Positions 23,147-32,169 are shown, counted from the first letter of the stretch. The stretch: 44,330 nucleotides of DNA from Kiritimatiellia bacterium (GCA_024405395.1 JAKSOW010000012.1:1-44330); one strand, 5' to 3'. The notes: generated by a model from the sequence alone, not told the origin. Numbers and translations: made by a program.

Positions 23147-24604
23147 CTACTTCATTGAGGGCAGCACGATGCCGCGAAGAATGACCTTCTGACACAGGAG
23201 GAACACGACGGCAGTGGGAATCGAGACGAGCACAAAGCCCGCCATCACGCACCAGGGCTGCCCGCTCATCTGCTGGCTCATCTGGTACATCCATACGGCA
23301 ATGGTCCAGTTGCTTTCCTTCTGGCACACGAGAAACGCCCATTCCCATGAGTTGTAGGCCGCAATGAAGTGATTGAGGGCATTCACCGCCAGAATCGGCG
23401 TGGTCATGGGAAGCGTGATCTTCAGGAATACGGTCCATTCCGAAGCGCCGTCAATGGAGGCCGCCTCATAGAGCTCCCGAGGAAGGGCGTCAAAGAATCC
23501 CTTGAGGATGAAGATCGCCATGCCGCTCGCCACGGTGGGCAGCACCAGGGCCGCCAGGGTGTTCAGCAGGCCGAGGTCGCGGATCAGCAGAAAGCCCGGA
23601 ATCGCCGTCACCGCTGCGGGAAAGGCCATCGTCGCCAGCAGGAACACCAGGATTTGCTCCGTGCATCTCATCCTAAAGCGCGAGAGCGCATACGCGGCGA
23701 GCGGATTGACGGTAAGCCCCGCCAGGACGCTCATCACCACCAGAAGGAACGTATTCAGGAAAGCGCGGCCCCGAACAAAGAGGTACGCTCCCACTAGCCG
23801 ATAATTCGCCACAGCCTCGCGCAGGAAGTCGCGCCAGCCGTGCTCGATGAACTGGATGGCGAGCGCTTCGCGCAGACCCTCCTGATCCCCGGCAGGGTAC
23901 GGCAAGGTGCGGCAGATGTAGTCGCCCTTTGCGCTATCACCATCAGATCCGGCTAACTGCCGCCGATAATGGTCTTTGAAGGCCAGCCAGGCACGATATT
24001 TCGGATTGGCGAGATCGGGCTGCCAGGACTTGTGTCCGAGCGCCTCCTTGGATTCGGCGGTGAAGCTCACGTCGAAGTAGCTGCGGTATTTGACGGGCCA
24101 GGTGCGGTTGATCTCGTCCAAGGTGGCCAGTGACTCGACAAATGGCGCCACATCGCGTGCATCGTAGTTGCAGGTGGTGCGGGTGATGTCACAGTGCTGC
24201 AGGACGTCGCGGAAGTGGGCCGCCTTTTCGGTCCAGGCCGCGCGCAGCGTGCCATCATTGATTGCCGGCTCCAGATATTTGGCGGCAAAGCGCGTCACGC
24301 CCTCGGCGTCACGCGCGACAGATGCCCAAGTTCCCCAGTTCTCCGGCGCGTCCGGAAAGACTTCGCGGGGGAATCTGGGGAAATACGTGGAAATCGACCG
24401 CATGAAGCGGTCGCTGCGGTCGAAGACCGCCTTTACGTAGGGCGTGTGGCGGCTGTAGTCGTAGCCATTCGAAAAGCTGGCGGCCAGCATCACGAGGAAA
24501 GGCAACACCATCGTGATGCCGCCGAGGGTCAACACCGAATAGACCAACGCCAGAAAGATCCGGCCTTTGGCCGTGCCGCGTTCGCTGACGAGAAGGACGG
24601 CCAC
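23147..24604 (-). CDS. MalG-type ABC transporter permease with large periplasmic insert
   Basis: This 485-aa protein has one N-terminal membrane helix (~16-42), a hydrophilic stretch of about 220 residues, then five helices in the C-terminal 210 residues. The EAA loop EAASIDGASEWTVFLKITLPMTTPIL (near residue 375) is the canonical contact site with an ATPase subunit of a carbohydrate importer. MalG-family proteins are normally ~280 aa, so the extra ~200 residues between helices 1 and 2 are notable and recall the MalF P2 loop. No second permease, ATPase or binding protein is encoded nearby. A GTG start overlaps the alr stop by one base, so it depends on alr for expression. Confidence 0.82.
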   Translation of the reverse strand: MAVLLVSERGTAKGRIFLALVYSVLTLGGITMVLPFLVMLAASFSNGYDYSRHTPYVKAVFDRSDRFMRSISTYFPRFPREVFPDAPENWGTWASVARDAEGVTRFAAKYLEPAINDGTLRAAWTEKAAHFRDVLQHCDITRTTCNYDARDVAPFVESLATLDEINRTWPVKYRSYFDVSFTAESKEALGHKSWQPDLANPKYRAWLAFKDHYRRQLAGSDGDSAKGDYICRTLPYPAGDQEGLREALAIQFIEHGWRDFLREAVANYRLVGAYLFVRGRAFLNTFLLVVMSVLAGLTVNPLAAYALSRFRMRCTEQILVFLLATMAFPAAVTAIPGFLLIRDLGLLNTLAALVLPTVASGMAIFILKGFFDALPRELYEAASIDGASEWTVFLKITLPMTTPILAVNALNHFIAAYNSWEWAFLVCQKESNWTIAVWMYQMSQQMSGQPWCVMAGFVLVSIPTAVVFLLCQKVILRGIVLPSMK

Positions 24605-25743
24605 TAGCGGTAGACCCTCTCCACGCGATTGCCGAACGAGCAGATGATTTCGTAGGCGTGCGTGCCCTTGAGGGCTCCCCAGTCATCCGGCGTGATGGCG
24701 TATTTGCCCGTGCCGCCAAGACAGACGACTTCGTCGCCGGGCTTGACGTTTGGGGCATGGGTGACGTCCACCGTGGTGTAGTCCATGGAAATGCGGCCGA
24801 TCACGGGGCAGGGATGCCCCTGAATGAGGACGTGGCCGCGGTTCGTGAGGGCCAGCGGCAGGCCATCCGCATAGCCGGCGGAGATGGTGGCCACGCGCGT
24901 CTTCTTCGCGAGGCACCAGGTACGGCCGTAGCCCAAGGTGGTGCCGGCAGGCAGTTCGCGCACCTGGGCGACACGCGTCTTGAGCGTGAGCACCGATTCC
25001 ACGTTGAGCGCCCGGCGCCCATTGGGATCAAAGCTGCCGTGCAGGTTGATGCCCGTGCGCACCTGGTTGAAGGGGGGCTTGGCCGCTCGCGGGAAGTTGT
25101 TGATCGCGTCCGAGGCGGCGATATGGACGGTCTTGAAAGTGATGCCATCTTCCGCCAAATCCTTGAGGATCGTCCTGAAAAGGTCGATCTGGTCATTGGT
25201 GAATTCGTTGGCGGGATCGTATGCCATGGGGCAATGCGAGAAGATTCCCTCGCAGTCGAGGTGCTTCAGCCTCTTGACCTGACGAATGACCCGAGGGGCC
25301 TCTGCCGCCAGAATACCAAGGCGACCCATGCCCGTGTCGAGCTTGAAGTGGACCTTTGCCACCGTCTTGAGCTGCTTGGCGGCGGCATCTATGAGCTTCG
25401 CCGTGGCCAGATCGATGACGGGAAGAATGACGCCGGCCTTCACCATCGGCGCGATTTCGTCCGGAAGAATGGACGAGAGAATCTGAACGGAAGGGGGACG
25501 GTCAGTCGGCGTCTCGCGCAGGGCCTCCAGCAGCTCGAGCGCCTCAAAGGGTTCCGCCACGCCGAAGGCTGTGCAGCCGGCGCTGGCCAACGCCATCGCA
25601 TAGGGGCGCACCCCCAGCCCGTAGGCATTGGCCTTCATGACGCAGAGCACGTTCGCGGGCTTGACCGCAGCGGCGATCTTCGTGTAATTTGATTTGAGTT
25701 TGCCGAGGTCGACTTCGACCCACACGCGTCTTTTTAGATTCAT
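24604..25743 (-). CDS. alr: alanine racemase
   Basis: This 379-aa fold-type III PLP enzyme makes D-alanine for peptidoglycan. The PLP lysine is Lys37 in CVMKANAYGLG. Further motifs are HFKLDTGMGRLG, the substrate-side LGYGRTW, TISAGYADGLP with the catalytic tyrosine of the second domain, and IGRISMDYTTVDVT. The ATG at 25743 lies 9 bases after an extended -10 (TGC-TATAAT, 25758-25753 minus) with no Shine-Dalgarno, so the mRNA is probably leaderless; a longer frame upstream runs through the promoter and lacks similarity. Its stop overlaps the permease start by one base. Confidence 0.93.
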   Translation of the reverse strand: MNLKRRVWVEVDLGKLKSNYTKIAAAVKPANVLCVMKANAYGLGVRPYAMALASAGCTAFGVAEPFEALELLEALRETPTDRPPSVQILSSILPDEIAPMVKAGVILPVIDLATAKLIDAAAKQLKTVAKVHFKLDTGMGRLGILAAEAPRVIRQVKRLKHLDCEGIFSHCPMAYDPANEFTNDQIDLFRTILKDLAEDGITFKTVHIAASDAINNFPRAAKPPFNQVRTGINLHGSFDPNGRRALNVESVLTLKTRVAQVRELPAGTTLGYGRTWCLAKKTRVATISAGYADGLPLALTNRGHVLIQGHPCPVIGRISMDYTTVDVTHAPNVKPGDEVVCLGGTGKYAITPDDWGALKGTHAYEIICSFGNRVERVYR

Positions 25744-25752
25744 GGTGCGGAT

Positions 25753-25758
25753 ATTATA
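25753..25758 (-). promoter_or_regulatory. extended -10 of alr, leaderless arrangement
   Basis: The minus strand reads TGCTATAATATCCGCACC and then ATG. There is no purine-rich ribosome site. The promoter sits in the 29-base gap behind the PHP-like gene, so alr can be expressed independently of it. No good -35 is seen. Confidence 0.6.
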
Positions 25759-25772
25759 GCACAAATTCGGGG

Positions 25773-26912
25773 TCACTTGAGGCAAGACGGCGTCCAGATG
25801 TCGTTCGGACCAAGATCCAGCCAGGTGATGACCTCGAGCCAACGGGCAAGATCCTTGGGCCCCGGGTCAAAGTTGTTCGTGCCAAACGAGAACTTGGCCC
25901 CCATTTCCTTGGCCAGCTTCAGGAACTTGGGGCGGGGATAGGGCGAGCCTGCCTGGATCTCCAGTGCAATACCGCGCGCGACGGCCTTGGCGATCACCGC
26001 GCGCATCCGTTCGGTCGTCCACAGGCGGTCGTATTCGGCGGCGAGGGGAACGGGAAGGTAGGTGGGGTTGGCGAGAATGGAGATGGGTTCGTCCAGGATC
26101 TGCAGGTTGTGGGCGACGTACTGCTCCATCCAGGCGTCAGGATCGGCGATCTCCTTCACAAGCCACAGGCGATTGGCACGTCCCGAGGGAAGCGTCCCCA
26201 TGATCATTGTGTCCGCGAGAATGTAGTCAAACTTGGCGCGTGTGGTGGCATCGATCTGCTTGAACCAGTCCCGGTCGTTCACCTGGATGCCCACCGGCAT
26301 GGCGGGATCCACTTTGCGGGCGTGTTTGGCGAAGGCCACGAGCTGGGCGTTGTCGAAGATCTCCCACTCGCGGCCATGATTCTCCATGGCAGACGAACGG
26401 ATGCCGGAGGCCTTGGCGCGCTTGGCCGCGAGTTCGGGCGTCATGCCGCCGCGGATGTGCAGATGCCAGTCCGTGATCACGATGCCGCGGCGTTCGCATT
26501 CTCTCTTCAGCAGCGCGTTGACGGGCGTATTCGGGTAGAGGGGGTCTTTGGCTTCGCCCACGGTGTAGACCAGGAGCTTGAGCGCGCGTACGTCCTTGGC
26601 ATCGGGACCGCGATAGCGCAGTTCGACGCGTGCGGGCGTGTGGATCTTGCTGGTGACTGTGAGGCCAGCCAGCCCCGGTTTGCCTGCGCGGTGCTCCAGG
26701 GTGAGGTCGCATTCGCTTGTGTTCCATTCGGCTTGCCAGGACTGCTGTAGTTCGGCGTGCTCCTCCAGTGAAAAACGCACGTTTTCACCCACGCGACGTT
26801 GCACGACGAGTTCCTTGGGCAGGTCTGCAAAGGTGAAGGCGGTGCCGTTCTTGACGTCGGCGGAAACAAGGACCGTCCATGCGGCCAACGAGCAGAGAAG
26901 GGAGATCTTCAT
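25773..26912 (-). CDS. secreted PHP-like / TIM-barrel protein
   Basis: This 379-aa protein has a signal peptide (MKISLLCSLAAWTVLVSA). A beta-rich region (~25-125) is followed by a TIM-barrel-like domain starting ITDWHLHIRGG, whose D-x-H-x-H is the first metal-binding motif of PHP and amidohydrolase-type phosphoesterases. Later landmarks are MENHGREW, FDYILADTMI and FGTNNFDPGPKDLARWLEVI, which also fit a PHP-like barrel. The natural substrate is unknown. It is 13 bases downstream of the vWA gene and probably co-transcribed with it. The ATG at 26912 is selected because it gives the signal peptide. Confidence 0.65.
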   Translation of the reverse strand: MKISLLCSLAAWTVLVSADVKNGTAFTFADLPKELVVQRRVGENVRFSLEEHAELQQSWQAEWNTSECDLTLEHRAGKPGLAGLTVTSKIHTPARVELRYRGPDAKDVRALKLLVYTVGEAKDPLYPNTPVNALLKRECERRGIVITDWHLHIRGGMTPELAAKRAKASGIRSSAMENHGREWEIFDNAQLVAFAKHARKVDPAMPVGIQVNDRDWFKQIDATTRAKFDYILADTMIMGTLPSGRANRLWLVKEIADPDAWMEQYVAHNLQILDEPISILANPTYLPVPLAAEYDRLWTTERMRAVIAKAVARGIALEIQAGSPYPRPKFLKLAKEMGAKFSFGTNNFDPGPKDLARWLEVITWLDLGPNDIWTPSCLK

Positions 26913-26925
26913 GGTTGTTCCTGGA

Positions 26926-29900
26926 TTAGCGCTTGAATTCGACTTCGCCCACGGTGACCTTCTCTTTGGGCTTGTCGAGGCGCAAGGAGAGAATCTGCCG
27001 CTTTTCGTTTGGACGGGCATAGTTGGTGTAGACGGTGACCGTGGCCGTGGCCGGGCCGGTCAGCTTCTGCTGGCTGGAGCCGTAGTAGTGCGTCAGTACC
27101 TTGTAGATGCCCTCCTGGCCCTTGAGCTGCAGGTATTCTTCCGGACCATAGCCCGTGGTGATGTCCCGCGAGACAAAGCCGCCCGAGGCCGTACGGCGAT
27201 TCTCATAGAAGGCTTCTTCGCCATTGGGCTCCAGCACGTGGATGTCGATGTCGGTGTTGTCGGCATCCCAGGAGAGTATGAGGCGCACGTCCATGTCAAG
27301 GACGTACTTGAAGGCGGCGTCCCATTCGGGAATGGCCGGCTTCTTCGCCATACCCCAGTCTTTCTTGGCGCACCAGTAGGCGAGTGCATTCAGTTCTTCC
27401 ACCGCAAAGACGGCGACGGCGCGTGCGTTCTGCCGTTTCCAGGCGGTGAAGGCCGTCTTCTTCAGCAGGGCCATGGCCTCTTCCGCATCGGCGGCGCTGT
27501 TGCGGGACTTGGCGCGTTCGCCGAGCAGAAGGGCGAGGTCGCGGAAGGAATGCGGTTCCTCGGGGCGGAGCTTCGTCACCTTGCGCAGTACGGGGATTGC
27601 GCGGTCATACTCGCCCGCTTCGCGCAGACGCCACGCGAAGGTGCGCAACAAGGCAGGATCTTCGATCTTCATCTCCGCGAGGTTAGAGAGGATGCGTACG
27701 GCATAGGCCTTTTCGTCTTTCGCGAAGAAGAAGCCTGCGCAGTCGAGGAAGAAGGCGGGAGACGAGGCATAGTCGGCGCGTAGCGTCATATAACGACGAT
27801 AGAGCATCGCCCCGGGTGCGTTGGTGGCGGCGGCATTCGCGGCCGCATAGTCCTTCAGCACCTGCAGATAGGGCGTCTTCGGGTCCCAGGCGGCAAGACG
27901 AATGCTGGCGGCGAGACCAGCTTTGGGGGCTGGCATGTCAGGGGCCTCCTTGCACTCGGCGCTAATGCAGGCGTTTACGAGCCTCGGCCTCGATCTCGAC
28001 CTTGTCGCTAGCGCGGGTTCGGGCCGTGCCTCACCCGCGGCGCTGTCTTCCATGGCCACCAGGGCTTCGCTCCGTGCCGACGAACCGCGCGCTTCGACCC
28101 CAAATGCCGACCGGACGCGGTTGGCAGCGCCTTCGAAGAGACCGCTCTTTGGGGTCTTCTTCTTGGGAATGGGGTTCTTGTGCCACGCCACGCGTTCATT
28201 CCAGTCTTTTTGGAGCGCATCATTCCAGCTGGCGGTTTCCTGCGCCTCGCGTTCCTTGATCTGTTGCGGGGTGGGGCGGCCCTTCATCCAGGAGGCGTAC
28301 AGTTCCTTGGCTGTCTGCGGGGGCTCGATGTTGTATTTCTTGTACTGCTCCAGAGTCTCCAGCACCAGCAGGGAGGTCTTGGGGCTGGCGATATTGTATT
28401 CCCGACCCAGGGCCAGCAATTCGTCGCGGAAGGCGTCAGCGCGCGGCGCCAATTGGGTGATTCGCTTGGCGGCGCGTGCGCAGGCGAGTGTACCACCATC
28501 CTTGGCCATGGCCTGGGTCAGCGTAATGGGCTCGGAGAGGATGCCCTCGCCGAAGTCGAAACGAATTTCCGTGGCCTGGGCGGCGAGTCGGCCCACGACG
28601 ACCATGCGGCCATAGGCCAGTTGGCCTATGCCCTGCACGAGATCGACGCCTTCGCCCTTGACGCCCACGAGGAAACGGGAAGGATTCAGGATCTCACGCG
28701 TGATGGCGGCCTTGTCGGCTGTGGCGAGGTCCAGCACATGGCCGCCACAGGCCAGGCGCAGGTTTTCCAGGTCCTTCTCCGTGCCGGAGGCAAGCGCCAG
28801 CACGTCGGGGAGAATGGTGTTGGCGTTTTCGGCCGAGAGCGTGTCCATGCCATCCGTGAAGAGCAGGGTGACGACGTCCGGCTTGCGGGTGAAGGATTTG
28901 GCTGCACGGGCGAGTGCCGCGAAGTCGGTTCCGCCGTCATAGGGCAGATTGGTGAGGGCTCCCAGCAAATCGGCGCGCGAGGAGAAATAGAGCTCTTCTT
29001 CGGGCGTGTCGCGGAATACGACAAGCGAGTAGTAGGTGTCGCGCGGCAGCAGGTCCACCGCCGCCAGAGCTTTTTCGACATCGGCGGGTGCACGGCTGGC
29101 GGAGGCGTCCCAGAGGATGCGGAAGGCGGGAGCCGTCTCCACGGGCTTGGCGCGTTTGGGCGCAGGAGCGGGAGCCGAGGCCGCAAACCAATATTCGCCT
29201 TTGTGGCGTTCGACGGCGGCGAAGGTGGGCGGCAGTGCGGGCAGTGCCACGAGAATGTCTTCCGCCGGGGTCACGTCGCGGTCAATGGCCGAAGTGCGCC
29301 ACACGGCTTCGGCGTGCTTGAAGCGGCGGTCGCCCAATCCCCCGAGGCGCGGCTCGGGCAGATTCTCGCGGATGGGCACGCTGATGGTGACGCAGCGTTC
29401 GTCAAGCTTCTCTTTTGGCATCGGCAGCTGCAGCGCGGCATCGCCATTGGCGTCGAAGACGAGTGGTGCCACATAGTCGACGCGCATCATGCGCGAGCCT
29501 TTCGCGGGGATGGGGTAGAGCCGGGTGCGGAAGACATTGCCCTTGACGTGCTCCACCAGGCCCGGGTCGACGCCGGCCTTCACCTCGGCCTCAAAGGCCA
29601 CGCGTGCCTCGTCTTTGGGCACGACCACGCCGTCGCGAAGACGGCCCTCCACGTCAAGCGCATAGCCGCAGACGCTGGCGTCGTCCGGCAGCGGAAACTG
29701 GAGTTCGCCCTCCAGCACGCGCGGATTGGGATTGGAGAATACGATCATCGTGCGCACGGTGGCGAAGAGTCCATTCACCTGCGCGTCAACGGTGTAGGAG
29801 GTGAGCGAGACGGGCTTCTCGTTTTCCCGCAGGCTGATTCCCAGCATAGGCGGCGTGATCGGCTGCGGCGGCGGAGGCGGCGGCAGCGGTGCGGGAATCA

Positions 29901-29994
29901 CCGCACGGTGCGGATCGGGATGGACGGCAGGTTCATCGGCCGTGGCGGCGCACAGAACAAGGAAGCTGGCGAGAAATGCAAAAGAATGTTTCAT
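26926..29994 (-). CDS. VIT and von Willebrand A domain protein with DUF2135-like C-terminus
   Basis: This 1022-aa exported protein begins with a signal peptide (MKHSFAFLASFLVLCAA) and a proline-rich linker (PAPLPPPPPPQP). A VIT domain follows (~55-185, SLTSYTVDAQVNGLFATVRTMIVF). A vWA domain (~305-480) has a full MIDAS: DASAS, T in DGGTDF, and D in FTDGMD. A helical, TPR-like region spans ~690-860. The C-terminal ~110 residues (VRLILSWDADNTDIDIHVLEPNGE) match the DUF2135/YfaP fold. Such proteins are periplasmic or surface, with metal-dependent protein binding. The start gives the signal peptide; a farther upstream frame does not. It leads the operon with the PHP-like gene. The partner is unknown. 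Confidence 0.85.
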   Translation of the reverse strand: MKHSFAFLASFLVLCAATADEPAVHPDPHRAVIPAPLPPPPPPQPITPPMLGISLRENEKPVSLTSYTVDAQVNGLFATVRTMIVFSNPNPRVLEGELQFPLPDDASVCGYALDVEGRLRDGVVVPKDEARVAFEAEVKAGVDPGLVEHVKGNVFRTRLYPIPAKGSRMMRVDYVAPLVFDANGDAALQLPMPKEKLDERCVTISVPIRENLPEPRLGGLGDRRFKHAEAVWRTSAIDRDVTPAEDILVALPALPPTFAAVERHKGEYWFAASAPAPAPKRAKPVETAPAFRILWDASASRAPADVEKALAAVDLLPRDTYYSLVVFRDTPEEELYFSSRADLLGALTNLPYDGGTDFAALARAAKSFTRKPDVVTLLFTDGMDTLSAENANTILPDVLALASGTEKDLENLRLACGGHVLDLATADKAAITREILNPSRFLVGVKGEGVDLVQGIGQLAYGRMVVVGRLAAQATEIRFDFGEGILSEPITLTQAMAKDGGTLACARAAKRITQLAPRADAFRDELLALGREYNIASPKTSLLVLETLEQYKKYNIEPPQTAKELYASWMKGRPTPQQIKEREAQETASWNDALQKDWNERVAWHKNPIPKKKTPKSGLFEGAANRVRSAFGVEARGSSARSEALVAMEDSAAGEARPEPALATRSRSRPRLVNACISAECKEAPDMPAPKAGLAASIRLAAWDPKTPYLQVLKDYAAANAAATNAPGAMLYRRYMTLRADYASSPAFFLDCAGFFFAKDEKAYAVRILSNLAEMKIEDPALLRTFAWRLREAGEYDRAIPVLRKVTKLRPEEPHSFRDLALLLGERAKSRNSAADAEEAMALLKKTAFTAWKRQNARAVAVFAVEELNALAYWCAKKDWGMAKKPAIPEWDAAFKYVLDMDVRLILSWDADNTDIDIHVLEPNGEEAFYENRRTASGGFVSRDITTGYGPEEYLQLKGQEGIYKVLTHYYGSSQQKLTGPATATVTVYTNYARPNEKRQILSLRLDKPKEKVTVGEVEFKR

Positions 29995-30117
29995 GGTTGA
30001 TTGAGGTGTTGTGCACGTGAATGAATTGAGGACAAGACCAAATCGACAATAGAATAGCATAAATCCAAACCTCGCGGTAGTGGTAATCAACCTACTTGCC
30101 GAGAAATGATTCTTTCC

Positions 30118-30192
30118 TTACCGTCGATTCGTTTTGGAGTACAGTCGAATCGGTTGGGACGTACGGTCAATTGCGCCGGACCTTACGGTCGG
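30118..30192. repeat. four phased repeats, core KTACNGTCRR, 21-22 bases apart
   Basis: The cores TTACCGTCGA (30118), GTACAGTCGA (30139), GTACGGTCAA (30161) and TTACGGTCGG (30183) start 21, 22 and 22 bases apart, i.e. two helical turns. The first two units also share more of the following sequence (..TTCG..TTGG). This is the spacing expected for a regulator bound in a row on one face of DNA. It lies 124-198 bases upstream of the vWA start. Confidence 0.55.
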
Positions 30193-30267
30193 CGGCACAT
30201 GCTCGCCCTTCCATATCTGTTAGTGCCATGAGCCAGGCATTTTTTCCGCACTTTCGTGAAAAATCTT

Positions 30268-30354
30268 CAATGTTCCCAATATTCCCAATTCCCATCTGAA
30301 TGCACACTGTGAAACAGGAATTTGCGCGTTCACGAGGGAATATTGGGAACATTG
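30268..30354. repeat. perfect 19-bp inverted repeat
   Basis: CAATGTTCCCAATATTCCC (30268-30286) is exactly complementary to GGGAATATTGGGAACATTG (30336-30354), with 49 bases between. The same words recur at 30419-30476. Confidence 0.75.
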
Positions 30355-30418
30355 GAAAAGAGAGAGTTATAACGAAGAAAAGAGTATTCATTTTTTACGT
30401 ACATCATCTCTTTTGACT

Positions 30419-30476
30419 ATTCCCAATATTCCCAAACCGTTGGGAACATTGTGGGAACATTGGGAATATTGGGAAT
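30419..30476. repeat. 17-bp inverted repeat enclosing tandem TGGGAAYAT units
   Basis: ATTCCCAATATTCCCAA (30419-30435) pairs exactly with 30460-30476. Starting at 30441, the units TGGGAACAT(TG), TGGGAACAT, TGGGAATAT and TGGGAATGT follow at 9-11-base steps, directly before the kinase promoter. This iteron-like block could be a regulator array or a dispersed palindromic repeat. Confidence 0.7.
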
Positions 30477-30521
30477 GTATCTGTTCAAACAACAAATATT
30501 CCACAACACAGAAGATTTTGG

Positions 30522-30527
30522 TATAAT
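30522..30527 (+). promoter_or_regulatory. extended -10 of the kinase-sigma operon
   Basis: TGGTATAAT ends 11 bases before the ATG at 30539 and no Shine-Dalgarno intervenes, so the operon mRNA should be nearly leaderless. The -35 position reads TTCCAC, a weak match. Confidence 0.6.
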
Positions 30528-30538
30528 ACCCGAAATTG

Positions 30539-31567
30539 ATGACAGTGGAATTCAAAAATGGTGACGTGATTGGCGTCTATCGCGTCGTGAGGCGTCTCGG
30601 CGCGGGCGGCATGGCTGCCGTCTACGAGGTAGAGCATACGCAGCTCGGCGTTCACTATGCGCTCAAGACCTTCACTTTCGACGGTGAGCGCGATGAGCTT
30701 TTGAAGAACAAGTTCCTGGCAGAGGGCAAGGTTCTCGCGCGGCTGAATGATCCGCGCCTCATTCGTGTCTTCGACCTCAATTTCGACGAGATGACGGGTA
30801 CGCCGTATTTCGTGATGGATCTGGTCCTCTACAAGGATGGCGAACCGCATACGCTTGCCGATGTCGAGACGGGCGAACTCGAGGAATCGTTTGTCCTTGA
30901 CTGGTTTTGCGAACTTGCCGCGGCCCTCGACTACATTCATGCGCAGGGCATCGTTCATCGTGACATCAAGCTGAGCAATGTGCTGCTCAAGCCAGACAAA
31001 AAACTTGTCCTTTCGGACTTCGGCGTTTCGCGCTTCTTCTCCGAGAACCTGCGGCGCGAACTCAAGACGGCCAACACGGTGCTTACGGATGTGACGAGCG
31101 CCCGGCTCGTCATGGGCACGCGGGGGTACATGGCGCCTGAGGTCGAGCGTGGCGAGGAGGCAACCCCGGCGGCGGATTCGTATTCGCTGGGCGTTATGTT
31201 TGTCTACTTGCTGACGGGAATCTGGTACGAGCCGGGGTCCAAGGTGTTCAAGGTATTGGAGGCGCTTGAATACCGCTGGATTGATGTCTTGCCGCGTCTT
31301 CTGGACGAGAATCCGGCGAACCGACCGACGAACCTTGTGGAACTTGCCGAATCGTTGCGGAAGGCGGCGCTCGTTGTCGCTTCGGAACCGGAGAAAAGCC
31401 GACATGCGCCACTAGGCAGGATGCGGCGTATGCCTTTCGTGCTCGCCGGAATCGTGGCGCTGGCCGTTGCCGTGGCAGTCGCCTTCATGCTCTCCCGGCG
31501 TCCCGCCCACGATGATTTTGACGAGGCATTTGGTTCAGGAGGCATTTACGAGAAGGGCACGCCATGA
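30539..31567 (+). CDS. membrane-anchored Ser/Thr protein kinase
   Basis: The 342-aa protein is a Hanks-type kinase with all key elements: glycine loop LGAGGMAAVYE, ATP lysine in ALKTF (~residue 42), HRDIKLSNV (~139), DFGVSR (~160) and GTRGYMAPE. A single membrane helix near residues 297-318 is followed by only ~24 acidic residues outside, so there is no large sensor domain. The ATG at 30539 is preferred over a TTG one codon earlier. It overlaps the ECF sigma gene by 4 nt. Kinase-linked ECF factors are known in planctomycete-type bacteria; phosphorylation of the sigma factor is a reasonable inference. Confidence 0.9.
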   Translation: MTVEFKNGDVIGVYRVVRRLGAGGMAAVYEVEHTQLGVHYALKTFTFDGERDELLKNKFLAEGKVLARLNDPRLIRVFDLNFDEMTGTPYFVMDLVLYKDGEPHTLADVETGELEESFVLDWFCELAAALDYIHAQGIVHRDIKLSNVLLKPDKKLVLSDFGVSRFFSENLRRELKTANTVLTDVTSARLVMGTRGYMAPEVERGEEATPAADSYSLGVMFVYLLTGIWYEPGSKVFKVLEALEYRWIDVLPRLLDENPANRPTNLVELAESLRKAALVVASEPEKSRHAPLGRMRRMPFVLAGIVALAVAVAVAFMLSRRPAHDDFDEAFGSGGIYEKGTP

Positions 31568-32169
31568 GCCTTTTCCCACCGACGTCGTTGACCTTGCTGC
31601 AGAAGCTTGCCGTCGAAGTAACTGGCGGCAATGAGGCTTCGTGGGTCAGGTTTTTCGGGCTTTACACGCCGGCCATTCGGCGGTTCGTGGAACTGAATGA
31701 CCATGTGCACGATCCAGATGACGTGGTGCAGGAGGTCTATCTCAAGCTTGTTGGGATTCTCCGGTCGGGAAAGTTTGATTCTGACAAGGCGCGGTTCCGG
31801 ACGTTTCTCGCGCTCCTGATCCGGCATCAGTTGATTGCGCTTTATCGGCAGGATCAGGCGCGGCATGTGGCGGATCGCTGTTCGCTTGATGATTTGACGG
31901 ATGAACTGGCTGTCCCGCCGGAACAACGCGAACAGATTGACCTGACCTGGGCAAAGGCCAAGCACGAGGCAGCGGTTGAACATGTCCTCACAAAAGTGGC
32001 GATGAAGGCTCAGTCTCGAGACATCTATCGAGCATATGTGGTGGAAAATCGGCCGATTGAAGAAGTTTCTGTTGCTTATGGCGTTAGCCCCGATATCATC
32101 TACAAGGTCAAGTACCGTGTGGAAAAGATGATTGAGGCGGTAGAAACGGAATATACCGAAGAAAATTGA
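31564..32169 (+). CDS. ECF-type RNA polymerase sigma factor
   Basis: This 201-aa protein has sigma region 2 (DDVVQEVYLKLVG, followed by RFRTFLALLIRHQLI, about residues 50-95) and region 4 (IYRAYVVENRPIEEVSVAYGVSPDIIYKVKYRVEKM, described here from ~150 to 190), the minimal ECF layout. Its ATG overlaps the kinase stop (ATGA), and no anti-sigma factor is encoded beside it. The kinase therefore probably regulates it. Candidate targets include the downstream LRR gene and the repeat-rich region upstream of the kinase. Confidence 0.88.
   Translation: MSLFPPTSLTLLQKLAVEVTGGNEASWVRFFGLYTPAIRRFVELNDHVHDPDDVVQEVYLKLVGILRSGKFDSDKARFRTFLALLIRHQLIALYRQDQARHVADRCSLDDLTDELAVPPEQREQIDLTWAKAKHEAAVEHVLTKVAMKAQSRDIYRAYVVENRPIEEVSVAYGVSPDIIYKVKYRVEKMIEAVETEYTEEN

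Larger units (their letters stand above)
29995..30538. other. 544-base divergent regulatory region with two repeat families
   Basis: No gene is visible. The left part (30118-30192) has four phased ~22-base repeats; the right part (30268-30476) has long inverted repeats and tandem TGGGAAYAT units; the kinase promoter is at 30519-30527. Local base composition is AT-richer than the flanking genes. Confidence 0.65.

Noticed and set aside
28180-30000. 606-codon open frame on the plus strand
   Set aside because: Antisense to the vWA gene, which has a complete and ordered domain set; no motif in this frame.
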